Positions 1 through 9,155 of a stretch of DNA of 64,000 nucleotides are shown here, piece after piece. This DNA comes from an uncultured Paracoccaceae bacterium (GTDB taxonomy: Bacteria; Pseudomonadota; Alphaproteobacteria; Rhodobacterales; Rhodobacteraceae). The position numbers and the translations under genes are program-made. Location of the stretch: positions 496,001 to 560,000 of the forward strand of contig CANKYO010000001.1 in NCBI GenBank assembly GCA_947488175.1. The letters are read 5' to 3'. The notes below the pieces were generated by a model. It was not told the DNA's origin and did not search any database. It saw only the letters and a program-made list of their open reading frames with translations. Every line of letters starts with the position of its first letter. Position 1 is the first letter of the stretch.

Positions 1-2
1 CA

Positions 3-602
3 GGCTCGATGCGCGAATTTGGCGGCTCTGTGCTGCTTGGCATTTTGGTTGGAGTGCCAGCGGCAGTACTAACGGGCCGTCTTTCAGGAGGTGAACCACT
101 TCAGATCGAAGCTCTTGCGCTGACGTTTTTGACCGCTGGCCTCGCGATCATGTTCGAGCTTTCCTACCTGATCAGTGGGATGACGGTCGGCGCGATAATC
201 GTCAACAGAGCGCGCCACCACACCAAGGCATTCCATGAGATCGAACATATCCAATGGCCGTTCATGATCTTGTTTTTCATTCTCGCAGGCGCGTCGCTAG
301 ATACACATGCACTGCTCAAGGTAGGATTTTTCGGACTGGCCTATGTGGTTTTGCGGGTGCTCTCTCGATTGCTCGGTGGCTGGATCGGTGCAGCGCTTGG
401 CAAGGCTCCTTCTCGTCAACGCCCATGGTTCGGGCTCGCGCTTATGCCGCAAGCGGGCGTGGCGATTGGCATGGCGCTCGTGGCAGCCAAGCAATTCCCG
501 AATTGGTCAGAGACGATTATTGCGGTCACGATTGGAACCACCATCGCCTTTGAACTCCTTGGACCGGCGGCTACCTTGATGGCTATCAGGCGTACCAGCT
601 GA
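3..602 (+). CDS. Cation/proton antiporter, C-terminal part (partial)
   Basis: Only the C-terminal ~200 residues are present; the reading frame is open to the window edge, so the true start lies upstream. The protein is almost entirely hydrophobic helices with short charged loops and has the look of the CPA2/Kef-type Na+(K+)/H+ exchanger membrane domain: a glycine-rich helix near the start, an FILAGASLD segment and a PQAGVAIGMAL segment, the latter typical of the last transport helices of this fold. No RCK/TrkA-N domain follows, since the frame stops shortly after the last helix. The exchanged ion cannot be told from this fragment. Confidence 0.75.
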   Translation, partial: GSMREFGGSVLLGILVGVPAAVLTGRLSGGEPLQIEALALTFLTAGLAIMFELSYLISGMTVGAIIVNRARHHTKAFHEIEHIQWPFMILFFILAGASLDTHALLKVGFFGLAYVVLRVLSRLLGGWIGAALGKAPSRQRPWFGLALMPQAGVAIGMALVAAKQFPNWSETIIAVTIGTTIAFELLGPAATLMAIRRTS

Positions 603-905
603 CAAACCCGCTTCCTTCACAGCTGGCCGCTTTGCAACCTCCATGAAGTTATTCAACTTCTTGCCGATGCTGATCGTTGGATCGCCTTTTGATCCTTCGA
701 TCCGCTGTCGCAATCTCTCCAATCGATGAATGATAACCTGCTTTCGGCCGCTCGTGCTCCCAACTGAAGCCAGATGCTGCGTTGCACCCGATAGAGGCTG
801 AGAGCCCATGTTGAGCGATGCTGCGCAGGAAACCAATGGCTGCTCAAAATGCGAAGAAACCGACTTGTATGAATAATTCTACCAGTGAGGTTCGTGAGGA
901 AATCG
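603..905. other. Gene-poor gap, possible coding vestige
   Basis: About 300 bases between the antiporter and the racemase without a convincing gene. On the minus strand an open frame across roughly 600-836 reads like ordinary protein (a segment with RLERLRQRIEGSKGD and ISIGKKLNNFMEVAKRPA), but it has no recognisable family, no good ribosome binding site and runs into the end of the antiporter gene. It may be the tail of a decayed gene. Confidence 0.3.
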
Positions 906-1541
906 CTAGAACTGGCTCGCAAAGGCGGCTGCTGCACGTACACCGTCGATCAAGCGTATGCCGGATAAGTGGGCCGCCCGTTTTTCAATATCGACCATGC
1001 CGCCGCAACCCAGCACAACTGTTTGAATGTCATCATCGCGCACTGCTTTTTGTATTTCGGACAGGACCCGATTTGTGGCTGCGATGGCATCTTGTTCTAA
1101 CGCCAGTACCGGAACGTCGCTTGCGCGTACTTTGCTGAGAAGACCCCCAAGCCCATAACCGCGGATGTTTGCCTCTAGTATGGGGACAGAAACCGGAAGC
1201 GTTGTCACGACGGAGAATTTTCCACCGACAATAGCGGCGAGATGATAGGCGGCCTGTCCAATGCCCATCACCGGGCAGCTTGCGGTTTTGCGGGCGGCAT
1301 CAAGGGCGGTGTCGTCGAAACACCCGATTATGATCGCCGCCGCCCCGTCATCCGATGCCTTGGCGACCAACTGCAATAGCGGGTCCTCTGCCAGCAATCC
1401 ATCCGCTTCGCCCTGAATTGCCGGCGGACCATCGTGGGATGTCCAGCCCTCGAATTTTGCCGTCGGCACGGTTTCCCGCGCGGTGCGCAACATGGCGTTC
1501 GTCATCGACACCGTACTGTTGGGATTTATCAGAACGATCAC
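906..1541 (-). CDS. Asp/Glu/hydantoin racemase family protein
   Basis: A 211-residue protein of the Asp/Glu/hydantoin racemase fold, in which two cysteines act as acid/base pair on either face of the substrate carbon. Both are visible: the first in GCFDD (about residue 74) and the second in VLGCGGM (about residue 180); the N-terminus ILINPNST is characteristic of the hydantoin racemase branch. Its ATG overlaps the stop of the preceding permease gene (ATGA), so it is the last gene of the ABC importer operon. This suggests that the imported compound, or a product of it, is a chiral amino acid, hydantoin or related amide. The actual substrate is not evident. Confidence 0.8.
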   Translation of the reverse strand: MIVLINPNSTVSMTNAMLRTARETVPTAKFEGWTSHDGPPAIQGEADGLLAEDPLLQLVAKASDDGAAAIIIGCFDDTALDAARKTASCPVMGIGQAAYHLAAIVGGKFSVVTTLPVSVPILEANIRGYGLGGLLSKVRASDVPVLALEQDAIAATNRVLSEIQKAVRDDDIQTVVLGCGGMVDIEKRAAHLSGIRLIDGVRAAAAFASQF

Positions 1542-2377
1542 ATTATGCCCTTACCAGCATCGGATCCTGCGCGGGCTTTACGGCGTGTGCTCCATAACGC
1601 GAGACATAGAAAGAGACCGATCATCAGCAACGAAAACACGGTTGTGAGCGTCCCCAGGGCATAGAGAACGGGTGTGGTGACATTCGTCGTCATCCCGAAA
1701 ATCTCCAACGGCAGCGTATTGTAGCTGCCTGATGTCAGAAGGGTCCGGGCGAACTCATCATAGCTGAGTGTGAAGCCGAAAAGGGCGACCCCGATCAGCG
1801 ATGGCCCTATGATGGGCAGCACCACATGGCGCAGCGTCTGCCATGAGGTCGCACCAAGGTCGCGGGCCGCTTCCTCATAGCTTTTATCAAAGCGGTTGAA
1901 GACGGCAAACATGATCAGCAGGCCAAAGGGCAGCGTCCAAGTCAGCTGCGATCCGAAACCCGATGTCGACCAATGCACCTCAAGGCCCGATTGTGAAAAG
2001 ATCAGCCCAACACCCAGAGAAATCAGGATGGATGGGATCACCAACGATGTGATGATCAAGTAGAATAGAATACTTGAGCCATAGAATTTCTTGCGGAATG
2101 CCAATCCGCCCATCACGGACAGAACGACCGTCGTGACCATCACCATGAGCCCTAGTGCGAAGCTGCGGCGAAAGCTGCCCCAGATATCGCCCACAGCCTG
2201 TTGCTCGAACAGATCGCGGAACCAGTGCAAGGATGTGCCGCGCATCGGAAATGTCAGCCCGCCTCCGGGGCCTTGGAAGGACAGGATCGCAATCGTGATG
2301 GTCGGACCGTACAGGAACAGCAGGAAAAGCGCGAAAAACGTGCTGAGGACGTAGAAGGATCTTGGACGCGGTTCCAC
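1538..2377 (-). CDS. ABC importer permease, PotC type
   Basis: Inner-membrane permease of the spermidine/putrescine/iron class (MetI-like fold, about six helices) with the EAA loop near residues 180-200 (EEAARDLGATSWQTLRHVVLPIIGPS), which docks to the ATPase. I start it at a GTG (2377) preceded by AAAGGAG at good distance and one base after the stop of the upstream permease; a longer frame from a TTG at 2401 would overlap the neighbour and lacks such a site. Third gene of the operon binding protein, permease, permease, racemase, with the ATPase gene first. Confidence 0.85.
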   Translation of the reverse strand: MEPRPRSFYVLSTFFALFLLFLYGPTITIAILSFQGPGGGLTFPMRGTSLHWFRDLFEQQAVGDIWGSFRRSFALGLMVMVTTVVLSVMGGLAFRKKFYGSSILFYLIITSLVIPSILISLGVGLIFSQSGLEVHWSTSGFGSQLTWTLPFGLLIMFAVFNRFDKSYEEAARDLGATSWQTLRHVVLPIIGPSLIGVALFGFTLSYDEFARTLLTSGSYNTLPLEIFGMTTNVTTPVLYALGTLTTVFSLLMIGLFLCLALWSTRRKARAGSDAGKGIM

Positions 2378-2378
2378 T

Positions 2379-3233
2379 TTACAGCTCCTTTCTGATGTCA
2401 ACGAAGCGCAGCATGATGCCGATCACCAGAAGTACGGTCAAAAGCAGAACGACTGCGGTGGCAGACGCAGAAGGATAGGCCAACAGCGCGATATCATTAG
2501 AAATGAGCCGTCCCACATTGGCGGACTGAGAGCCGGACATAAAGCGCACGGTGATGAAGTCTCCCATCACGAGTGTTACAACAAAGATCGTGCCGATCAT
2601 GATGCCCGGTTTGGTGAGTGGGATGATCACATTCCACAGGATTTGCGCACCCGAAGCGCCTGCGTCCCGAGCGGCCTCGATCAGGCTTTTATCGATCCGC
2701 ATCATCGTGTTGAAGATCGGGACAACCATGAACAGCGTGTAAAGATGCACGAAGGCCAGGATGACCGCGAAGTCGCTGAACAGCAGCCAGTCGAGCGGTT
2801 CGTCAATCACACCCCACGATAGCAGCGTTGAATTGGCGATCCCGTTGCGCCCCAAAAACGGAATCCAAGAGATCATGCGGATGATGTTCGAGGTCCAGAA
2901 TGGGATTGTGCAAAGCAGGAACAGGACGATTTGCCATGTCAGGCTGCGCACATGGAAGGCCAGGAAATAAGCGACGGTAAAGCCGATACCCAAAGTAAAA
3001 GCCCAAGTGACAAAGGCGTATTTGAATGTGTTGAAGAAGACCCGATAGGTGACGCCCGATCCAAATAGAAACTCGTAGTTTTCGAGATCGAAAGCCGGGA
3101 TGATTGAGAATTCGGTCGCCTGCCAGAAGCTGACCGCGACGATCATCAAGATAGGCAGAACCAAAAAGAACATGAGCACCGCCATAATTGGCAGTGCCAT
3201 CAACCATCCAACAAAAGTGTTATTCTTCAGCAC
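2379..3233 (-). CDS. ABC importer permease, PotB type
   Basis: Permease partner of the adjacent PotC-like protein: MetI-like fold with N-terminal cytoplasmic tail, first helix around LMALPIMAVLMFFLVLPILM and an EAA loop near IEAARDAGASGAQILWNVIIPL. The open frame extends to 3275, but that would put its start inside the stem-loop that follows the binding-protein gene; the GTG at 3233, beyond the stem-loop, gives an N-terminus close to that of relatives. Together with the ATPase and binding protein it makes a complete importer for a polyamine-like or amino-acid-derived compound. Confidence 0.85.
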   Translation of the reverse strand: MLKNNTFVGWLMALPIMAVLMFFLVLPILMIVAVSFWQATEFSIIPAFDLENYEFLFGSGVTYRVFFNTFKYAFVTWAFTLGIGFTVAYFLAFHVRSLTWQIVLFLLCTIPFWTSNIIRMISWIPFLGRNGIANSTLLSWGVIDEPLDWLLFSDFAVILAFVHLYTLFMVVPIFNTMMRIDKSLIEAARDAGASGAQILWNVIIPLTKPGIMIGTIFVVTLVMGDFITVRFMSGSQSANVGRLISNDIALLAYPSASATAVVLLLTVLLVIGIMLRFVDIRKEL

Positions 3234-3256
3234 ATTGGCTCTTTCTGGGTAAGGAC

Positions 3257-3282
3257 GAGATGGGTGCCGAAACACCCATCTC
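3257..3282 (-). promoter_or_regulatory. Intercistronic stem-loop after binding-protein gene
   Basis: GAGATGGGTG (3257-3266) and CACCCATCTC (3273-3282) form a perfect 10-bp stem with a 6-base loop. It starts 8 bases after the stop of the binding-protein gene and lies before the permease start. There is no U-tract, so a partial terminator or mRNA-stabilising hairpin that keeps binding-protein levels above permease levels is more likely than a full stop. Confidence 0.7.
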
Positions 3283-3290
3283 TTTGGTGT

Positions 3291-4550
3291 TTAGGCCGCG
3301 ATAAACTCGTTCCACTTGCGGACCATGTACTGGTTTTCATCCATAACCGCATTCCAGCAGGCGACAGCGCCCATGCGGTCTTGGAATGATCCCCCGTCGC
3401 GCACTTCGCCCGCTTGCGCCAAGGCATCGCCCGTGGGAGATGTAATCGTATCGGTGGCCGCTTTGCCCTCGAACCAGTAGCCCCATTCGTTCTCGGACAT
3501 GAAGTTCTTGGAGGTTTCTGGCACCGCAGAGTAATAGCCCTGCCGCATCAGATAGCCGCCAACCCAGCCATCGAGATACCAGTTGATGTATTCGTAAGCT
3601 GCGTCACGCTCTAGCCCGCTAAGAGCTGCAGAAAGCCCGATACCACCACCCCATGACCGATACCCCTCTTCAAGGGGTTGGTAGACACAAGGTACGCCCT
3701 TGGATTTCACGGCTGTAATGGCGGGCGACCACATGGATTGGATCACGACTTCACCTGACGCCATCAGGTTCACGCTTTCATCGAAAGATTTCCAGAAGGC
3801 GCGGAACTGGCCGTTTTGCTTGGCCTCGGTAAAGATCGCCATGGTCAGGTCAATCTCTTCGCGGGTCATATTGCCTTTGTCAGGATAGGTGTATTCACCC
3901 ATGCTTTCGACGACCATCGCCATATCCATAATCCCGATGGACGAAATGTCGAGGATGGAGGCCTTGCCCTTGAACTCCGGGTTCAGGAGCTCGGACCAAT
4001 TGCTGATCGGGCGGTTGATCAGGTCGGGACGGATGCCGAGCGTATCGGCGTTGTAGATGGTCGGGATCAACGTCATCCAACCGGACTCGTTGTCTACGAA
4101 GCTGTTGCCCTCGGGGCCTTCGACAAAGCCTACCGTGTGGGGGGCGGTGCCTTGGGCGATAGTGCTCTCAGGCGTCAGCTTGCCATTGCGGAAGATGCCC
4201 ACGATCTTGTCGTAGTTGGTGATCCGCGAGGTATCCATGGCCTGCAAGTTGCCGGTGGGCCAGACTTTCTTGCAAATCCAGTACTCGATATCGGCGATGT
4301 CAAAGCTGTTGGGCTGCGTTGCGGCCCGCTGCGTGACACTGTCACTGTCCAGCGCAGTCATTTCCAGGGTAAAGCCCAGATCTTCCTTCACCTTATTGGC
4401 CACGTCATTGAGGTTCGACACGCCTGTACCAAACTGGCGTAAGGTCACGTCCTTGATGTTTTGCGCCCAGATCATTGGGGCACCAAGAGTGGTGCCAGCG
4501 GCAAAAGCTGCGCCGCCTTTCAAAATGCTGCGTCTTGATACTTTGGTCAT
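3291..4550 (-). CDS. Extracellular solute-binding protein, PotD type
   Basis: A 419-residue periplasmic binding protein. The N-terminus SRRSILKGGAAFAAG is a twin-arginine (Tat) signal with RR at residues 6-7, followed by a cleavage-like GAPMIWAQ. The mature part has the family pattern of polyamine/Fe/thiamine binding proteins (ADIEYWICKKVWPTGNLQAM; GWMTLIPTIYNADTLG). Good ribosome binding site (GGAGAAAAC) before the ATG. It is the second gene of the minus-strand operon after the ATPase and is followed by a stem-loop. The ligand is not deducible; the racemase at the operon end hints at an amino-acid-like molecule. Confidence 0.85.
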   Translation of the reverse strand: MTKVSRRSILKGGAAFAAGTTLGAPMIWAQNIKDVTLRQFGTGVSNLNDVANKVKEDLGFTLEMTALDSDSVTQRAATQPNSFDIADIEYWICKKVWPTGNLQAMDTSRITNYDKIVGIFRNGKLTPESTIAQGTAPHTVGFVEGPEGNSFVDNESGWMTLIPTIYNADTLGIRPDLINRPISNWSELLNPEFKGKASILDISSIGIMDMAMVVESMGEYTYPDKGNMTREEIDLTMAIFTEAKQNGQFRAFWKSFDESVNLMASGEVVIQSMWSPAITAVKSKGVPCVYQPLEEGYRSWGGGIGLSAALSGLERDAAYEYINWYLDGWVGGYLMRQGYYSAVPETSKNFMSENEWGYWFEGKAATDTITSPTGDALAQAGEVRDGGSFQDRMGAVACWNAVMDENQYMVRKWNEFIAA

Positions 4551-4575
4551 TTGTTTTCTCCTTGTCGGGTGTTCG

Positions 4576-5562
4576 CTAGGCCGTAAGCTTGTGCAGATTT
4601 GCGTCGTCCCAGATCAGACCGACCTGATCGCCTGGGTTAAGTGGGTTGTTGAAAAAGTCGGCTTCCGGAACCAGTGCGCTGATCTCTTGGTCGCCTGCAA
4701 TCATCGCGGATACAGAGACATGCGCGCCCTGATACTCCACAGCCAGAATGTTACCCTGCAGGTTGCCGCTGTCTCGTTGCGCAATCCCCACGGCATCAGT
4801 GCGGATCGCAAAATGCCCGTCGGGCAGCGCGATGACGTTATGGCCGCCAATGAATTGCGCCACGAAGGCCGTTGTGGGGGCATTGAACACCTCGCGTGCC
4901 GTACCCGCCTGTTCGATCACCGCGTTGTTCATGACGACGATCTCATCCGCCAATGCCAGTGCTTCATCCTGCCCATGGGTGACATGCACAAAGCTGATCC
5001 CTAACTCGCGCTGCAGTTTACGCAGCTCTCCCCGCATGCGGATGCGCAAGAATGGATCAAGCGCTGACAGTGGCTCGTCCAGCAGCAACACCTGCGGACG
5101 TGTGATCAAGGCACGCGCCAAGGCGACACGCTGTTGCTGCCCTCCAGACAGCTGATCAGGCAACCGATCGCTGAGCGAGCTAAGGTCGACCAACTCCAAC
5201 ATCTCACCCGCTTTTTTCAAGCGAGCTTGCTTGTCATCACCACGCATTTTCAAGCTAAAGGCCACGTTTTCAGCAACACTGAGATGCGGGAAAAGCGCGT
5301 AATTCTGGAACATCATCGCCGCACCGCGCTTGGCCGGTGGAAGATGCGAAATGTCTGTGCCGCCCAACAGGATCGACCCGTCTGATACAATTTCATGGCC
5401 CGCAATCATGCGCAGGGTCGATGACTTGCCACAGCCTGACGGCCCCAACAAGCACGCGTAGCGGCCGGGCTGGAACTTGTGACTAATTGCATTGACCGCC
5501 ACAGTTTCGCCATAGCGCTTTGTGACGGACACCAGTTCCAATTCTTTGTGCGTGGCGTTCAT
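4576..5562 (-). CDS. ABC importer ATPase, PotA type
   Basis: ATP-binding subunit with Walker [10 protein letters not shown], signature LSGGQQQRVALARAL, Walker B LLLDEPLSALD and H-loop FVHVTHGQDEA, followed by a C-terminal TOBE-like regulatory domain of about 100 residues. The start at 5562 (MNATHKELEL) has GGGGGA upstream; a frame opening at 5586 adds eight unlikely residues. First gene of the five-gene operon ATPase, binding protein, two permeases, racemase, which reads away from the divergent GntR regulator. Confidence 0.9.
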   Translation of the reverse strand: MNATHKELELVSVTKRYGETVAVNAISHKFQPGRYACLLGPSGCGKSSTLRMIAGHEIVSDGSILLGGTDISHLPPAKRGAAMMFQNYALFPHLSVAENVAFSLKMRGDDKQARLKKAGEMLELVDLSSLSDRLPDQLSGGQQQRVALARALITRPQVLLLDEPLSALDPFLRIRMRGELRKLQRELGISFVHVTHGQDEALALADEIVVMNNAVIEQAGTAREVFNAPTTAFVAQFIGGHNVIALPDGHFAIRTDAVGIAQRDSGNLQGNILAVEYQGAHVSVSAMIAGDQEISALVPEADFFNNPLNPGDQVGLIWDDANLHKLTA

Positions 5563-5703
5563 GCGTCCCCCGGAAAGTTGTGCCAATCAACTGGGTTGGC
5601 AGGCTGTTAGGCAATTTCGGGTTGCCAGTTCTCCTGACTTTTAACTGGCGCTGCTCAAAACTTTTGCGCTGCAGACCACTTGTGACCAAAAATTGAACAC
5701 ATA

Positions 5704-5715
5704 ATTGTATACAAT
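5704..5715. promoter_or_regulatory. Palindromic operator for the GntR/FCD regulator
   Basis: ATTGTATACAAT is a perfect 12-base palindrome in the divergent gap between the ABC operon and the regulator gene. Its TTGTATACAA core is the kind of site bound by FCD-type GntR repressors (TNGTATACNA-like). It lies 142 bases from the ATPase start and 80 from the regulator start, well placed to control both. Confidence 0.65.
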
Positions 5716-5794
5716 ACAAGAAGAGGTTGGGTACATAATGACAACCTTGAGCAGTGCCAATCGGTCTGTCATGTGAGAGGCACGAGGAATTTCC

Positions 5795-6496
5795 ATGACC
5801 CGCACAACGCTCTTACCCGCTATGCAAAATGCCGCCACCAGTGATACCATCGCCCAAGCGCTATCTTTGGCTATTCACGAACATCGGATAACGCCAGGCA
5901 CCAAACTGGGTGAGGATGAGCTGGCAGAAATCTATGGCGTCTCGCGGACGGTTGTCCGGGCGTCGCTACAAAGCCTTTCGCATCTAAAGCTTGTCGATAT
6001 CCGCCGGAACAAAGGTGCCAGAGTCGCCTCACCATCATTGACCGAGGCCCACGAAGTGTTTGAGGCCCGTGAGTTGCTTGAACCCCGGACAGCGCGCAGC
6101 GCGGCGAAACTGGCGACACCGTCTGACATTGCCTTGCTGGAACGACATATCAATGAAGAGCACGCCGCACTGGATACCGCAGATCCGGGGCGGGCATTAT
6201 ATCTATCTGGTCTTTTTCACACTGAAATTGCGCGCATCGCGAACCAGGGTACCATTGCAGGCTTCATTGAAACTCTGGTCGCGCGGTCATCGCTGATCAT
6301 CGCGCTCTATTGGCGACGCGAAAGCGCGCTTTGCGAGAAACACGCCCATCACGCATTGGTGCGCGCATTGGCTGACCACGATGAGGAGCAGGCCGAAGCG
6401 CTGATGCGCAGTCATTTGGTTGACTTGCACTCTGCCTTGGATTTGCGCGAACGAAACTCCCGGGCACCATCCCTGAAAGAGGCATTGTCACAATGA
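5795..6496 (+). CDS. GntR family regulator, FCD subfamily
   Basis: A 233-residue regulator: N-terminal winged helix (about residues 15-80, with LGEDELAEIYGVSRTVVRASLQSL and the wing NKGARVA) and an all-helical FCD ligand domain (about 90-220). FCD metal-binding histidines are visible in FHTEIARIANQ and HHALVRAL. Such proteins usually repress uptake or catabolic operons and release DNA on binding an organic acid or amino acid. Divergent from the ABC/racemase operon with a perfect operator between them, and its stop overlaps the next gene (ATGA), so it is very likely the local regulator. Confidence 0.85.
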   Translation: MTRTTLLPAMQNAATSDTIAQALSLAIHEHRITPGTKLGEDELAEIYGVSRTVVRASLQSLSHLKLVDIRRNKGARVASPSLTEAHEVFEARELLEPRTARSAAKLATPSDIALLERHINEEHAALDTADPGRALYLSGLFHTEIARIANQGTIAGFIETLVARSSLIIALYWRRESALCEKHAHHALVRALADHDEEQAEALMRSHLVDLHSALDLRERNSRAPSLKEALSQ

Positions 6497-7323
6497 CCGT
6501 GCGCCCCATGACTGTGGATGAGTTGCAAATAGTGCTGGGATGGGCGGCCGATGAAGGTTGGAATCCCGGCTTGGATGATGCGGCTGCTTTTCATGCCGCA
6601 GACCCGACGGGATTTCTGCTTAAGGAGGTCGATAGCGCACCTGTCGCCGCAATTTCTGTCGTCAACCACGATCCCGATTTCGCCTTTTTGGGGCTTTATC
6701 TTTGCAAGCCGGAATTTCGCGGACAAGGCCATGGCATGGACGTCTGGCGTACTGGCATTGCCCATGCAGAAACACGCAGCATCGGATTGGATGGCGTCCC
6801 CGACCAACAAGACAACTATGCGCGTTCAGGCTTTGTCAAATACGGAAGCACAGTCAGGTACGAAGGACAGATCGCCCCACTGGGTGATCCACGCATCCGT
6901 ACGGCGTTACCCGGCGACATCGAGACATTGATTGCCCGCGACACGCGCGCATGCGGTATAAGGCGCACGGCATTTGCAACTGCATGGTTCGCCCATTCAC
7001 CGACGCGACAAACCATGGTTCTAGTGGAGGGTGCGAACATCACTGGGTTTGCAACCTTCCGACGCTGCCGCCTGGGCAGCAAAACTGGTCCGCTTTTTGC
7101 GGTGTCCGAAAGTGACGCACGCGCGCTGTTAGCCGCCAATCCCTTCGCTACATCCGATGAGCCATGCTTTGTTGATGTCTTCGACCATAACGCCCCACTT
7201 GCCAAGGTGATTAAGTCGCTCGACTTCGAAGCAACCTTTGAAACAGCCAGAATGTTCAGCGGCGTTCAGCCTGCAACTAATCCAGCCCTGCTCCAAGCGA
7301 TCGCCAGCATGGAACTTGGATAA
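6493..7323 (+). CDS. GNAT N-acetyltransferase with C-terminal acetyltransferase-like domain
   Basis: 276 residues. The first half is a GNAT domain with the acetyl-CoA binding motif A in KPEFRGQGHGMDVW (about residues 75-88) and a typical later segment DNYARSGFVKYG. The second half resembles the Acetyltransf_18-type domain that often follows in this family, ending in SLDFEATFETARMFSG. Translationally coupled to the GntR gene. Co-regulation with the racemase/ABC operon suggests it acylates the imported amine or amino acid, but that is inference only. Confidence 0.8.
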   Translation: MTVRPMTVDELQIVLGWAADEGWNPGLDDAAAFHAADPTGFLLKEVDSAPVAAISVVNHDPDFAFLGLYLCKPEFRGQGHGMDVWRTGIAHAETRSIGLDGVPDQQDNYARSGFVKYGSTVRYEGQIAPLGDPRIRTALPGDIETLIARDTRACGIRRTAFATAWFAHSPTRQTMVLVEGANITGFATFRRCRLGSKTGPLFAVSESDARALLAANPFATSDEPCFVDVFDHNAPLAKVIKSLDFEATFETARMFSGVQPATNPALLQAIASMELG

Positions 7324-7883
7324 TCCGGCGAGCCCCGAACCAGAACGCGAGAAGCGGTTATTGACTACCGAACAACCAAGGTCTGTTTTGTCCGCATCTA
7401 AGAAATTAGCTTCGAGCGCAAACAAGGTCCGCTTTCACTGCTTACTGGAACGTTCGCCTACCGAGGCGCGATCCGAGACCAATGAGAAAGGGTTGCTACC
7501 GCCCCTGCCCAAAGCCGACCTTCAACTCACTAACTCTTTGATGGGCGCGGCAAGGGGCAAATGACTACGTCCTGTTGCTTGGTTGGTAAGATCCCTAGGC
7601 CTTTCCAGATCCAACGCGCTGCAGTTTAACCAAATTCACACAACCGCCAAACGCCCGATAGCGCGCGCCAGAAGGCGATTTCATGTTGCACACATGGCGC
7701 ACATGACGGCACTTAAGCTATCGAAAATGAATGTGAATATGTCCAATCCATCATAGGGGCAATAGAAAGTCTAGCGTGTCTATTTATATGCATTTTTCTT
7801 GTATCTTTAACCTGTTGAGGGGCAAAGTTGCTGCGCTGGAATACCCCTGATTTGCCCCTTATCGACGACTCAGCGCACACGAT
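7324..7883. other. Non-coding stretch before integrase remnant
   Basis: About 560 bases with no supported gene. Several short open frames are present but none has family features or a ribosome binding site. The stretch from about 7700 on is noticeably richer in A and T than the neighbouring genes and ends in an inverted repeat just before the integrase remnant. Confidence 0.5.
7819..7858. repeat. Inverted repeat upstream of integrase remnant
   Basis: GGGGCAAA (7819-7826) and TTTGCCCC (7851-7858) are perfect 8-base arms 24 bases apart, 26 bases before the remnant integrase start. It could be part of an old attachment or excisionase/integrase binding region, or a promoter-proximal structure; nothing more can be said. 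Confidence 0.35.
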
Positions 7884-8590
7884 ATGGCCACTATAAGCAA
7901 GCTTCCCCCCGGTGGATACCGGGTCCAGATCAGACGCAAGGGCCGCTGGCCGTGGTGCGACCTTTCACCGTCGTGACGACGCCCACAAATGGGCCCGTCG
8001 GGCGGAGACGCGTGTCGATCATGGCGTTGCACCGAACAAGTCTTACGCCGCCCGCTTTGCGACGTTTGGCGATCTCGCGCGCCTGCATATAGACGACACG
8101 TGCGCGGTTGGGATACCACCACGCAGAAGTAAGGCCGCGACCCTGGCCACTTTGAAAAACGACCTCGGCAAGGAGCGCATTGGCCATATCGATCACGCGA
8201 TGCTGATCGAGTATGGCCGCAAGCGCGCCAAGAAGGTGGCCGGTCCTATGACACTCGGCATCGACATCGGTGTGATCAAAACGACCATGACGCACGTGGC
8301 ACGCCGTGCACGGGCTCGATATTTCCTCGGAACCGGTCGACCTAGCCTGCATTGCCTTGAAGCGATTGGGCCTGATTGGCAAAGGCACGGAACGCGACGG
8401 AAGGCCGACAAGGGACGAGCTGAACCGCCTGTTCCGCTGCTTCGATGACAACGAACGCCTGACCCTACCGATGACACGGATTGTGCAGTTCGCCGTCGCG
8501 AGCGCCATGCGCCTCGATGAAATCTACCTCGTTGAATGGCGCGATTTGGATATCGAACCTCCGATCCTTCCGGCAGACCATCAACCCTAA
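7884..8590 (+). pseudogene. Tyrosine recombinase/integrase remnant
   Basis: Three consecutive frames together read as a phage-type integrase. Frame one starts at ATG 7884 (MATISKLPPGGYRVQIRRKG) and stops after 30 residues; frame two continues from about 7950 (FHRRDDAHKWARRAETRVDHG, then the core-binding LATLKNDLGKERIGHI); frame three from about 8300 carries the start of the catalytic domain (RPTRDELNRLF and FAVASAMRLDEIYLVEWRDLDIE, where the R is the first catalytic arginine). The box II H-x-x-R and tyrosine are missing, so at least two frameshifts and a 3' truncation have killed it. No intact element accompanies it. Confidence 0.75.
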
Positions 8591-9155
8591 TGGCCCGCTT
8601 TTGCTCCAAAAGCGTCAGTCTGGCATTCCTGTTCATGTTCACTCGATCTCAGAACACTGTTGTTGCTTGGAAACTCCAATCAACCCGCAAGGAATCGGAT
8701 GGACAACCTATTGAAAGCTCACAAATAGCACCGTGCCCGTCTCGCTGCCATCGTGATGACAATGGCCGAACCGGAGCTGGTGTGGTTACCTCGTCTGGAA
8801 AGCTTTGCAGCTTTTCCACTGTGCGTCCTGCGTCAACTTCATGCTGCGTTTCGTTGCTGTATTCACACCCGATACGCGCCGCCCTGCGCCAGCTAATCAT
8901 GCGTGCCATCGAAACCAGTGGCACCATTTCGATTGGCCAGATTGAGAAGGTAACGATACGGACGACATCCAGTTACAGCCAAGTTGCGTTACATCAACTA
9001 CCGAATTATTGGAGTTAACGGCCAATGCAGTTTGTTTTACCAACAAGACCTTTGGAGCCAAAATAAGCGTTCCGTAAATTATCATAATTGTCGCGCGCAA
9101 AATTAGTGATAACTTAAAGCTGATGAAACCACGATTTACGGCGGCAAGCAGCAAC
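8591..9155. other. Non-coding stretch after integrase remnant
   Basis: About 565 bases between the integrase remnant and the LacI-type gene. No open frame has recognisable content. The last 150 bases are A/T-rich and must hold the promoter of the LacI-type gene; no convincing hexamers stand out. Confidence 0.45.
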
